Assembly: GCA_045634345.1 (NCBI GenBank)
Contig: JAZRAB010000192.1
Location: forward strand, 1-17,965
DNA: 17,965 nucleotides
Direction of reading: 5' to 3'
Source of the DNA: Flemingiibacterium sp045634345
GTDB lineage: Bacteria; Bacillota; Clostridia; Oscillospirales; CAG-272
Shown: positions 1-7,260 of the stretch, in pieces
How positions within the stretch are numbered: the first letter of the stretch is position 1
How the letters are laid out: each line of letters opens with the position of its first letter
The notes under the pieces: generated by a model
Database searches by the model: none
Seen by the model: the letters and a program-made list of their open reading frames with translations, nothing else
Told to the model about the DNA's origin: nothing
Position numbers and translations under genes: made by a program

Positions 1-1079
1 GCGCCTGCAGCAATAGCCTTAACAAGATCGCCGGAATACTTAATACCGCCATCCGCGATAACAGGAATACCTGCCTCGGCAGCAGCACATGCCGCATCAT
101 AAATCGCAGTAACCTGCGGAACGCCGATACCTGCAACAACACGTGTAGTACAGATTGAGCCGGGGCCGATACCAACCTTGATAGCATCCGCACCTGCCAA
201 AACAAGATCACGTGCAGCAGCGCTGGTTGCGATGTTGCCTGCGATGATCTGTGCATCCGGGAATGCAGATTTAACCTTATCAACGCATGCAATAATATTC
301 TTTGAATGACCGTGAGCCGAATCGAGTACAAGGAAATCTGCACCGACAGAAAGGAGAGCGCTTGCTCTGTCAAGCACGTCAGCCGTTACACCGATTGCCG
401 CACCGCAAAGAAGTCTGCCGTTTGCATCCTTGGTAGAGTTCGGGTACTTGGTAGCCTTTTCGATATCCTTTATAGTAATAAGACCGCGGAGAATGAAGTT
501 ATCATCAACAAGAGGAAGCTTCTCGATCTTGTTCGCACGGAGAATCTCCTGCGCCTGCTCAAGTGTGGTTCCTACAGGAGCAGTAATAAGATTTTCCTTG
601 GTCATAACTTCCTTTATAAGCATCTGGTGATTATCAAGGAAGCGCATATCACGGTTTGTTATGATACCGATGAGTCTCTTGTTATCATCGCAAATCGGCA
701 CACCGGAGATTTTATATTTGCCCATAAGCTCATCCGCTTCATAGACATAGTTATCGGGCGAAAGATAGAAAGGATTTACAATAACGCCGTTTTCGGAACG
801 CTTTACACGCTCAACCTCATCGACCTGTTTTTCAATGGGCATATTTTTGTGAATAACTCCGACGCCGCCCTCGCGTGCCATAGCAATTGCAAGGCGGGAT
901 TCGGTGACAGTATCCATTGCCGCACTCATCATGGGAATGTTAAGCTTTATTTTCTTGGTGAGCTGGGTTTCAAGCGAGACCATGTTGGGGGTGACATCGC
1001 TTTTTGCAGGTATCAGAAGTACATCATCGAATGTAAGACCTTCTTTGAGGAATTTCTCGGCGGGATTGCAATTCACCAT
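1..1079 (-). CDS. guaB: IMP dehydrogenase, 3' end cut by window edge
   Basis: Catalyses NAD-dependent oxidation of IMP to XMP, the committed step of guanine nucleotide synthesis, in the cytosol. The visible 359 residues start with the family signature GLTFDDVLLIPAKS, then MSAAMDTVTESRLAIAMAREGG. A CBS-domain pair follows at about residues 90-215 (NRDMRF and ITIKDIEKATKYPN fall in it). After that come VLDSAHGHS and the catalytic loop GPGSICTTR with the nucleophilic Cys310, then the phosphate-binding VIADGGIKYSGD. About 130 C-terminal residues, including the flap, lie beyond position 1. The start at 1079 is chosen because AAGGTGATC, a long anti-Shine-Dalgarno match, ends 3 nt upstream. An in-frame ATG at 1118 would add 13 residues but has no properly spaced site. 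It is transcribed alone from the promoter at 1154-1182. Confidence 0.97.
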   Translation of the reverse strand, partial: MVNCNPAEKFLKEGLTFDDVLLIPAKSDVTPNMVSLETQLTKKIKLNIPMMSAAMDTVTESRLAIAMAREGGVGVIHKNMPIEKQVDEVERVKRSENGVIVNPFYLSPDNYVYEADELMGKYKISGVPICDDNKRLIGIITNRDMRFLDNHQMLIKEVMTKENLITAPVGTTLEQAQEILRANKIEKLPLVDDNFILRGLITIKDIEKATKYPNSTKDANGRLLCGAAIGVTADVLDRASALLSVGADFLVLDSAHGHSKNIIACVDKVKSAFPDAQIIAGNIATSAAARDLVLAGADAIKVGIGPGSICTTRVVAGIGVPQVTAIYDAACAAAEAGIPVIADGGIKYSGDLVKAIAAG

Positions 1080-1090
1080 AGTGATCACCT

Positions 1091-1117
1091 TGCCTTTGCA
1101 ATATGAGCACAAAGGCA
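1091..1117 (-). other. Leader hairpin upstream of the guaB start
   Basis: In the guaB leader, TGCCTTTG pairs with CAAAGGCA (8 bp, 11-nt loop). On the minus strand the helix closes just before the AAGGTGATC ribosome binding site and absorbs the TG of the alternative ATG at 1118. The pairing is seen in the sequence; any regulatory effect is inference. Confidence 0.5.
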
Positions 1118-1153
1118 TCCTTTCTGTAATTTTTTAGAAATGCTATTTAAAAT

Positions 1154-1182
1154 ATTATACTCGATTTTCGTCTCTTTGTCAA
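1154..1182 (-). promoter_or_regulatory. Sigma-A promoter of guaB
   Basis: Reading the minus strand, a perfect -35 TTGACA (1182-1177) and a perfect -10 TATAAT (1159-1154) are separated by exactly 17 bp. This predicts a transcript start near 1147 and a leader of about 68 nt before the guaB ATG. Confidence 0.92.
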
Positions 1183-1243
1183 GTACATTTTTAGAGTACA
1201 ACCGCAAAAATAATTAGTTATTTTGTCGATTCAGGAAAATGTG

Positions 1244-1282
1244 AAATCGCTCCGCAGGCATTAAATGCCGACAGAGCGATTT
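1244..1282. terminator. Hairpin after the P-loop gene, probable terminator
   Basis: AAATCGCTC (1244-1252) pairs with GAGCGATTT (1274-1282). An inner helix GGCAT/ATGCC (1257-1269) sits inside it, with a mismatched internal loop between. It begins 3 nt past the stop codon of the 1285-2343 gene, so it is placed as that gene's terminator. The minus-strand T-tract behind it is poor; a better T-run follows on the plus strand. Confidence 0.55.
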
Positions 1283-1284
1283 TC

Positions 1285-2343
1285 TTATATACCCATTTTT
1301 GATATCAAGCCCTCAGTTGCTTTTTCAAGCTGTGTGAAATCCATAGCGTTTATATATATCTTTTCAATCTCGTCATGAACATGTCGTACCTGTCCAAGCT
1401 TATAAAGCCCTGCTTCGGTCAGCTCGTGTGCTGTTTTTTTCAGCGTGCGGCGCTTTGCACGGTCACATTGCGACAAACACGAGCGATCAACAAACCGCGA
1501 CATATTTATTTCTTTCACATCCGCTCTCTTTGTGCGACTCACGACAGCCATAGACACCTCCGGGAAACGAACAGCTTCAGAAAGTTCAGGAAGAAGCGGC
1601 ATCGGAGCACGGTCATAATCGAGTCCCAGCTTTATTGCCGTTCCGATAAGTGCATCGAAAAAGAATGGGGCGGTTCCGGCGGCATCGATTACTGTACACA
1701 CTTTCTCACAATCGCCAAAACTGTCAAAATAGCTTTCACCGTGTGTTGATAACGCCGACAGAACTCGTATTCTTTCATGTGCTGCACCTCCCTTTACGCG
1801 GCATTCGTGCATACGCTGAATCAGAAGGCGTTCTGCGGCGGCTTCAAGCTTTTTGACAAGTAAGTACTCCTTCGCTTCGCGCAGCTGTGTCAAGATGAGC
1901 ACTCCCGCGGCTGAAAAATTAGAATAGGCTTCATCGAACAGGCGCGATTTCTTGTCGCAAAGCATGATAATTTCGTCTCTTTTTTTCTGTAAAATATCAT
2001 CATTCCAATATTCGCCGAGATTCACTATCTCCTCAGTGACACCCGGAAATTTAGGGTCGTGTGTATGCGGAGCTGTACCGTCGATCATGGCTAGCTTTTT
2101 TCCATCTTGCAGAGTTGCAATAATACCGTCAAGCGATGTCGGATCTGACGAGCAGTAATAGTATTCGCAATCTCCTCCGTTCTCGCTCACACGTGCAGCT
2201 ACCTTTTTCATGAGAGTACTTTTTCCTGTCCCACTCCCACCTTTTATTATGTAGGTGCGATTAATTGTACGCGGATCAAATATATCGTTAAACCAACTGA
2301 CAAACCCTCTGGCGGTGTTTGCGGCGGCAAAATAATTATGCAT
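1285..2343 (-). CDS. P-loop ATPase-like protein, PRK06851 type
   Basis: A 352-residue soluble protein of unknown cellular role. The start HNYFAAANTARGFVSWF, the Walker A loop GGSGTGKS (residues 35-42), the segment YYYCSSDPTSLDG and the signature DGTAPHTHDPKFPG (88-101) match, from memory, the PRK06851 family of nucleotide-binding proteins. That family normally has a tandem pair of P-loop domains. Here the second half keeps the layout (the block VIDAAGTAPFFFDALI, then LPELSEAVRFPEVSMAVVS), but the second P-loop has lost its GKS/T (AAGTAPFF, 221-228), so only the first site should bind nucleotide. The start has GGAGG 7 nt upstream. A terminator upstream (2405-2439) and hairpin 1244-1282 downstream make it look monocistronic. 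I saw no clear promoter in the 115-nt gap. Confidence 0.8.
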   Translation of the reverse strand: MHNYFAAANTARGFVSWFNDIFDPRTINRTYIIKGGSGTGKSTLMKKVAARVSENGGDCEYYYCSSDPTSLDGIIATLQDGKKLAMIDGTAPHTHDPKFPGVTEEIVNLGEYWNDDILQKKRDEIIMLCDKKSRLFDEAYSNFSAAGVLILTQLREAKEYLLVKKLEAAAERLLIQRMHECRVKGGAAHERIRVLSALSTHGESYFDSFGDCEKVCTVIDAAGTAPFFFDALIGTAIKLGLDYDRAPMPLLPELSEAVRFPEVSMAVVSRTKRADVKEINMSRFVDRSCLSQCDRAKRRTLKKTAHELTEAGLYKLGQVRHVHDEIEKIYINAMDFTQLEKATEGLISKMGI

Positions 2344-2404
2344 GTAAATCCTCCGTTCCGAGGTTTTCCCTCAATAAAGGATATGCATATTAAAAATTTG
2401 TGTG

Positions 2405-2439
2405 AAAAAACCGTACCGATAAAATTTATTCGGCACGGT
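2405..2439 (-). terminator. Intrinsic terminator of the CARF-nuclease gene
   Basis: On the minus strand ACCGTGCCGA pairs with TCGGTACGGT (one G-T pair) around an AT-rich 10-nt loop and runs straight into TTTTTT. It lies 20 nt past the stop codon at 2459 and separates this gene from the P-loop gene downstream. Confidence 0.88.
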
Positions 2440-2458
2440 CATTTTGCTGATAAATCGA

Positions 2459-3682
2459 TTAAAGCTTTGACAAAGCATACAGTCGCTTTGACAGTCGCTC
2501 GTTAAGCAAATCTTCGCGGTCAATTATATCTATTCCCATATCAGCGGCACGCTGTGCTAGATAACGGTCTCCACTTCGTACATTTGACATAGTCACAAGA
2601 ACGGGGCGCGCAAGTACGCCTCCGAATTGAGCTGCGAGGGTTTTTATTTCATTGAGCGTCGTGGTATTAACAGCTCCGGATTTACATGAAATAAATACCG
2701 GCACTGCTCCGCGTGTGAGCATAACATCTATTTCATTGACCGTGTTAATACGTGCATCAAGATCGCCATCCCAGTCAATAACTACACTTATCTGCACATC
2801 ATCATACACGCCGGTGCTGATCGCGGCGGCGTACACATAAAGTTCAAGACATATGCCTATATCGCATAGACAGCTCCTCATAAGGCGATTTTTGTAATCA
2901 AAGCTTATGCGTCTTCCGTCATTTTTGTAGTTCAGAATAAGCCCAGACTCGCAAAGCTCATTCATTATATTTTTATCAGCGCCGCTGATGCGTTCTCCGC
3001 CGTAAACAACAGCAGACGCATCTATATGAAGCTCGTCCCCCTCGAGATCCTTGGATATCTGCTGAAGATATGCAACCGTTTTTGACCATACACGGTGATA
3101 CTTTTTGTAAATCGTCCATGTACGGAATATGTCTTCCGAGGTTTCCTTATCAAGCTTATCAACCGAGACATGACCGTGAGATTTCATAACGCCGCCGGCA
3201 AGGGCAAGAACTGCATCAATATTAAATTTGGGATCTGATGCAATGTCAGCCGCGGCATCACATTCATAAATATTTCGGTAAACGTGAGCATATCTGTCAT
3301 AACGAAAAAGCGGTATTTTGCGCTCTTTTGCAAGCATCCCCACAGCGACAAGCGCTACCTCGCTTCCACCGGTCAAATCTATTGCGCACTCGCCGAATAT
3401 TGAAATAATATTCTCAAGCTCACTGATAACCGAATTTATCGAGAGCATATCAGTAGAGTAGAAAAAACATTTTGTATTAAGCCCAAGCGAGCGCAGGCAG
3501 GAAATAATGTTGTTTTTTGTTCTCTTGCTTTTTAATTTTCGTGTGCCTATGTAAACAACATTCTTCGGCTTAAATTCCGTCACCGCGAGAACATTGTATA
3601 TCTGTTCGTCATCATAAATTTCGATTATCGTTTCAGGAAAACCGCGCATAGAAATGACATCCTTTCCGCACTTATCGAGCAT
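2459..3682 (-). CDS. CARF-domain nuclease-like protein (DUF1887/Card1-like), no CRISPR locus nearby
   Basis: 407 residues in three parts. Residues about 25-140 form a Rossmann-like CARF domain with PKNVVYIGTRKL and the ligand-loop motif IDLTGGSEVALVAVG (101-115). A middle region at about 185-270 looks like a winged helix (IMNELCESGLILNY). The C-terminal part has the PD-(D/E)xK layout of DUF1887: LELYVY (Glu280), NEIDVML (Asp319) and FISCKSG (Lys334), followed by TLAAQFGG. In Card1/Can2 nucleases the CARF domain binds cyclic oligoadenylate and switches on cutting of nucleic acid. Here Ser332 sits where they carry a Glu (ECK), so activity is uncertain. Met12 (position 3649) is an alternative start, with AAAGG upstream; the first Met has AAGG about 10 nt upstream. 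The gene has its own promoter (3709-3737) and terminator (2405-2439) and is divergent from pcrA. Confidence 0.78.
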   Translation of the reverse strand: MLDKCGKDVISMRGFPETIIEIYDDEQIYNVLAVTEFKPKNVVYIGTRKLKSKRTKNNIISCLRSLGLNTKCFFYSTDMLSINSVISELENIISIFGECAIDLTGGSEVALVAVGMLAKERKIPLFRYDRYAHVYRNIYECDAAADIASDPKFNIDAVLALAGGVMKSHGHVSVDKLDKETSEDIFRTWTIYKKYHRVWSKTVAYLQQISKDLEGDELHIDASAVVYGGERISGADKNIMNELCESGLILNYKNDGRRISFDYKNRLMRSCLCDIGICLELYVYAAAISTGVYDDVQISVVIDWDGDLDARINTVNEIDVMLTRGAVPVFISCKSGAVNTTTLNEIKTLAAQFGGVLARPVLVTMSNVRSGDRYLAQRAADMGIDIIDREDLLNERLSKRLYALSKL

Positions 3683-3708
3683 AAATACGTGCCTTGTTAT
3701 TCATCCTA

Positions 3709-3737
3709 ATTCTAACACAAAAAAATGAACATATCAA
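3709..3737 (-). promoter_or_regulatory. Promoter of the CARF-nuclease gene
   Basis: On the minus strand, -35 TTGATA (3737-3732) and -10 TAGAAT (3714-3709) are 17 bp apart, about 27 nt before the first start codon. It fires away from the pcrA promoter only 39 bp further right. Confidence 0.72.
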
Positions 3738-3776
3738 CCACTTCATGATAATTTTATTGAAAATTTGTCTTCTCGC

Positions 3777-3805
3777 TTGAAAAAAGCTAAAAAATATGCT
3801 ATAAT
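3777..3805 (+). promoter_or_regulatory. Promoter of pcrA
   Basis: -35 TTGAAA (3777-3782) and -10 TATAAT (3800-3805) with 17-bp spacing. The leader to the ATG at 3870 is about 58 nt. It holds two mutually exclusive short helices: GTAAG (3813-3817) with CTTAC (3824-3828), and AGAGC (3816-3820) with GCTCT (3831-3835). Confidence 0.85.
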
Positions 3806-3869
3806 ATAAAGTGTAAGAGCGTGCTTACAAGCTCTAATTTTGTCCGACTATATATTCACGGAGGAAGAC

Positions 3870-6242
3870 ATGAACAAAGATTTATCCCGTCGTTTTGTCA
3901 ATGCAAAGCAAGCACTTTTTGATAAACTGTACGGTGGACTTAACGAAAAGCAGCGCGAGGCAGTATTTAGTATTGACGGCCCCTTGCTCGTTCTTGCGGG
4001 AGCGGGAAGCGGAAAAACGACAGTGCTTGTAAACCGCATTGCGCATATAATAAAATACGGCAGAGCATATGAATGTGACTCGCTTCCAGAGGGCTTCGCC
4101 GAATCTGACGCTAAACGCCTTGAAGCGGCTATTGATCTGAGCGCTGAAGAAATATCTCAGGTGCTTTCTACATACGCTGTTGATCCATGTCCCCCATGGC
4201 AGATACTTTCTATAACCTTTACAAATAAAGCCGCAAACGAAATGAAGGAGCGCATTGCCAAGGTGCTTGGTGATGAAGCTATGGCAAAGGACGTATGGAC
4301 AGGTACGTTTCACTCAATATGCGTCCGTCTGCTTCGCCGTTTCGGAGAGAACATCGGATACGCGCGCGATTTTTCGATCTACGATACCGATGATCAGAAA
4401 AAACTTATAACGACTATACAAAAAGAACTTAATATCGACGATAAGATGTTCCCTGTCAAGGCGACTATGAATATTATTTCAAGAGCCAAGGACAAGCTCA
4501 TGTTCCCCGAGGATTTTGACACGGAAGCCGGCTCCGATTTCCGTCTTCAGAAAATAGCGGAGATCTACTATAGCTACTCCGCAAAACTAAAAGCCGCAAA
4601 TGCGCTTGACTTTGACGATCTTATCATGCAGACTGTACATCTTTTGCGCGAATGCTCTGAGGCACGTGAATACTGTCAGAACCGCTTCCGCTATGTTTTG
4701 GTGGATGAGTATCAGGACACCAACCGCGCACAGCTTGAGCTTACACGCCTGCTCACCGGACGCTACCACAATCTCATGGTCGTTGGCGACGACGATCAGT
4801 CAATCTACCGTTTCCGCGGAGCAACGATCGAAAATATCCTTGATTTTGATAAGGCGTTCGATTCTGCAAAAATCATAAAGCTCGAACACAATTACCGTTC
4901 CACGCAAAATATCCTCACTGCCGCTAACGCCGTTATCAAGCATAATTTCGGCAGACGCGGAAAAGAGCTTTGCTGTGATAAGGGTGACGGCGATAAGATA
5001 CGTGTAAAGAAGCTACAGAATCAGAATGAGGAATCTAAATATATTATAAACAAGATTTTAGACGGTGTTACGCGCGAAAAGCGCAAATACAGCGATTTTG
5101 CCGTGCTTTACCGCATGAATGCACAATCAAACAACCTTGAGAATTTCTTTGCTAAGAGCGGTGTGCCATACCGTATGCTTGGCGGCGTTCGCTTCTACGA
5201 GCGCAAGGAAATTAAAGATATAATCGCATATCTGTGTATTCTCAAAAACCCCAATGACAGCGTAAGACTGCGCCGCATTATAAACGAGCCGAAGCGTAAG
5301 ATCGGAGAAACAACGATAGACGCGGTGTTTGGCATTGCCGTAGCTCAAAATATCAGTCCGTTTGAGGTAATGGAAAACGCCCCCGCATACACTGCACTTG
5401 TCAAGAGTGCGCCGAGACTCGATGATTTTGTCAAGATGGTGCGCGAGCTTCGTGCGACATCGGAAACGATTAGCGTCTCCGAGCTTATAAAGCTTGTTGC
5501 GGTGCGCACAGGATATAATGATATGCTGTTCGGGCTTGGTGAGGAAGGCATGGAGCGCATCGCAAACATAGGCGAGCTTGTCAATAACGCTGTTGCGTAT
5601 GAAACCGACAATCCCGATGCCTCACTTGAAGGCTTTCTTGAAGATGTCGCACTTGTCAGCGATGTCGATAACTATGATGACGCTGCCGATGCGGTCGTGC
5701 TCATGACTATACACAGCGCAAAAGGACTTGAATTTCCAATTGTATTTATTCCCGGATTTGAGGATGGGATCTTCCCGAGTATCCAATCGGCAATGGATCC
5801 TGAAGAACTCGAAGAAGAACGCCGTCTTGCTTATGTGGCTATCACACGTGCCAAAGAGCGTCTCTACTGCGTACACGTCAGAGAGCGTATGATATTCGGC
5901 AAAACGCAGTTTAATCCACGCTCACGCTTTATAGATGAGATCCCGGAGGAGCTTGTTGATCTTGGATTTATCCCGAAGGCAGATTCCGAACAGACGCCAA
6001 AATCAAAGAAGCCGGTGATCTCGCGTGAATTTTTCAAAAAAGCTGATCTCGCAAGCGAAGTCGGACGCACTGAAACAAGCGAGCAATTTGAAGTCGGCGA
6101 CCGCGTAAAGCATTACAACTTCGGAGAGGGCGAGATCATCTCCGTTAAGCCCATGGGTGCAGATGTAATGTACGAAATAATTTTCGACGCGGTCGGAACC
6201 AAAAAGCTTATGGCAACTTATGCAAAACTGAAAAAGATATAA
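3870..6242 (+). CDS. pcrA: ATP-dependent 3'-5' DNA helicase PcrA/UvrD
   Basis: Superfamily 1A helicase used in nucleotide-excision repair and clearing of stalled replication or transcription complexes. All motifs are present: Q motif LNEKQREAV (24-32), Walker A AGAGSGKTT (43-51), ITFTNKAANEM, the Walker B region VDEYQDTN, VGDDDQSIYRFRGA, LEHNYRST, MTIHSAKGLEFPIVFIPG and RRLAYVAITRAKERLY. The tail (FEVGDRVKHYNFGEG onward) is the Tudor-like domain that binds RNA polymerase in PcrA. ATG at 3870 is chosen (790 residues) because GGAGG ends 5 nt before it; the TTG at 3840 in the same frame has no such site. An unusual acidic insert of about 45 residues (63-108) lies between Walker A and motif Ia. 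It is the only plus-strand gene and ends in a strong terminator. Confidence 0.97.
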   Translation: MNKDLSRRFVNAKQALFDKLYGGLNEKQREAVFSIDGPLLVLAGAGSGKTTVLVNRIAHIIKYGRAYECDSLPEGFAESDAKRLEAAIDLSAEEISQVLSTYAVDPCPPWQILSITFTNKAANEMKERIAKVLGDEAMAKDVWTGTFHSICVRLLRRFGENIGYARDFSIYDTDDQKKLITTIQKELNIDDKMFPVKATMNIISRAKDKLMFPEDFDTEAGSDFRLQKIAEIYYSYSAKLKAANALDFDDLIMQTVHLLRECSEAREYCQNRFRYVLVDEYQDTNRAQLELTRLLTGRYHNLMVVGDDDQSIYRFRGATIENILDFDKAFDSAKIIKLEHNYRSTQNILTAANAVIKHNFGRRGKELCCDKGDGDKIRVKKLQNQNEESKYIINKILDGVTREKRKYSDFAVLYRMNAQSNNLENFFAKSGVPYRMLGGVRFYERKEIKDIIAYLCILKNPNDSVRLRRIINEPKRKIGETTIDAVFGIAVAQNISPFEVMENAPAYTALVKSAPRLDDFVKMVRELRATSETISVSELIKLVAVRTGYNDMLFGLGEEGMERIANIGELVNNAVAYETDNPDASLEGFLEDVALVSDVDNYDDAADAVVLMTIHSAKGLEFPIVFIPGFEDGIFPSIQSAMDPEELEEERRLAYVAITRAKERLYCVHVRERMIFGKTQFNPRSRFIDEIPEELVDLGFIPKADSEQTPKSKKPVISREFFKKADLASEVGRTETSEQFEVGDRVKHYNFGEGEIISVKPMGADVMYEIIFDAVGTKKLMATYAKLKKI

Positions 6243-6282
6243 AAATACGGCATAGACTTTTCGGTCTATGCCGTATTTTTTA
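6241..6282. terminator. Bidirectional terminator between pcrA and the candidate 6S RNA
   Basis: AAAAATACGGCATAGAC (6241-6257) pairs perfectly with GTCTATGCCGTATTTTT (6264-6280) around a 6-nt loop, TTTTCG. A-tracts and T-tracts on both sides make it work for pcrA on plus and for the RNA transcribed from 6438 on minus. Confidence 0.95.
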
Positions 6283-6297
6283 TATGTTAAATAATAA

Positions 6298-6438
6298 GGG
6301 CACTCACAGAAAATGCCACCCAGGAGAAACATCCCAACATATCCGATGAGTTACCCCCGAAAGTTCACGCACACTTTATCCCCCGGCTGAAATCGCCCAA
6401 AAGGCATTGCAGAGCGATGATCTTACAGAACTTTCTGT
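6298..6438 (-). ncRNA. ssrS: Candidate 6S-type regulatory RNA
   Basis: A stand-alone transcription unit with no reading frame of note. A consensus promoter at 6443-6471 drives it and the hairpin at 6241-6280 ends it, giving a primary transcript of about 200 nt. The ends pair: CACAGAAA (6439-6432) with TTTCTGTG (6312-6305), and just inside ATGCC with GGCAT. The 3' end reads GGUGGCAUUUUCUGUGAGU, which resembles the 3' end of E. coli 6S RNA (GGCGGCAUCUCGGAGAUU). The 5' segment with GUUCUGUAAG is reminiscent of its GUUCGCAAG. 6S RNA mimics an open promoter and sequesters housekeeping RNA polymerase. The 141-nt core is short for 6S, and I have not confirmed the central bubble; an alternative 7-bp hairpin AUCGCUC/GGGCGAU forms in the 5' half. 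It could instead be an unnamed structured RNA. Confidence 0.55.
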
Positions 6439-6442
6439 GTAA

Positions 6443-6471
6443 AGTATATCATATAAGCACCAATTTGTCAA
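6443..6471 (-). promoter_or_regulatory. Promoter of the candidate 6S RNA
   Basis: On the minus strand, perfect -35 TTGACA (6471-6466) and -10 TATACT (6448-6443) with 17-bp spacing. It starts 16 nt past the birA stop codon and faces the pcrA 3' end, so it serves no protein-coding gene. Confidence 0.88.
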
Positions 6472-6486
6472 GCGTACATTCGGTTA

Positions 6487-7260
6487 CTATTTTTCACGTA
6501 TACTGACTTCTCCACTTCCAAGCGCTTCCTCTGTGCCGTTTGCGAACCGCACTATGAGTCTGCAATCATCGTCAATTCCAACTGCAAAAGCCGGAGTTGC
6601 CTCGCCGTCAGCGATACGCATTACATCGACCGCATGTCCTATTACGCAAGAACGAGAGCGGTATTCATCAAGAAAGCCCGCCTTATCAAATCCACCGCGC
6701 ATGATATTAGTAAATTCATTGATGACTGTAGCCGCAAGCTTGTTGTCTGCATCATCCGTGAGCGTGTCAAACACCGCTCCTGCCCGACCTGCAATATCTT
6801 CAGGAAATCCGCCGTCAGGTGCTACCAGATTAATTCCGATACCAAGAACAGCATACTCAATCGAGCCATCGGAACGTGTCTGCGCCTCTGTAAGAATACC
6901 GCAAACCTTTTTGCCGCCAAGGTACACGTCATTAACCCATTTTATCTCGCTTTTTGTCCCAGCAGCAGAATCAATAGCCCGCGCGACAGCCACAGCAGCC
7001 GCAGCCGTTATCATAACTCCTGCCGATGCCATCATATCAGGGTAAAGGAGCAACGACATATACAGTCCGCCATCCGGCGAAAAGAAGCTGCGCCCCATTC
7101 GTCCACGTCCGCCCGTCTGCGAGCGCGCGATTATCACCTGCTCGCCGTTATTACTTTTAGCAAGCTCGCGCGCAGTGCGGTTGGTCGATTCTAGCGTATC
7201 AAAAACCGTAATTTTAAGCGGCGCGCTCAGATATTTTAAAATACGTTCTGCCTTTAACAT
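6487..7260 (-). CDS. birA: Biotin--[acetyl-CoA-carboxylase] ligase
   Basis: Activates biotin with ATP and transfers it to the lysine of the biotin carboxyl carrier protein. 257 residues, a class I ligase: the N-terminal DNA-binding winged helix of the bifunctional E. coli-type BirA is absent, so it should not itself be a biotin repressor. Visible motifs are ESTN (24-27), the adenylate-binding loop GRGRMGR (51-57), the catalytic KWVNDV (107-112), GILTE (121-125) and VLGIGINL. A C-terminal SH3-like cap ends in GSGEVSIREK. The start codon overlaps the stop of the upstream gene by one base (TGATG), which implies translational coupling. It is the last gene of the three-gene operon 9925-6487. Confidence 0.95.
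   Translation of the reverse strand: MLKAERILKYLSAPLKITVFDTLESTNRTARELAKSNNGEQVIIARSQTGGRGRMGRSFFSPDGGLYMSLLLYPDMMASAGVMITAAAAVAVARAIDSAAGTKSEIKWVNDVYLGGKKVCGILTEAQTRSDGSIEYAVLGIGINLVAPDGGFPEDIAGRAGAVFDTLTDDADNKLAATVINEFTNIMRGGFDKAGFLDEYRSRSCVIGHAVDVMRIADGEATPAFAVGIDDDCRLIVRFANGTEEALGSGEVSIREK

Noticed and set aside
3727..3738. LexA/SOS-box-like GAACATATCAAC overlapping the -35 of the CARF-nuclease promoter
   Set aside because: Only one half matches GAAC-N4-GTTC; a full box is needed to claim SOS control. Worth a matrix scan but not supported as it stands.
3840..3869. TTG start for pcrA at 3840, adding 10 residues
   Set aside because: No ribosome binding site before it, while GGAGG precedes the ATG at 3870 at ideal spacing and the protein starts at the usual place for PcrA.
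6634..7194. 186-residue plus-strand frame opposite birA
   Set aside because: Shadow of birA: no family resemblance, no start signal, basic and Ser/Arg-rich antisense composition.
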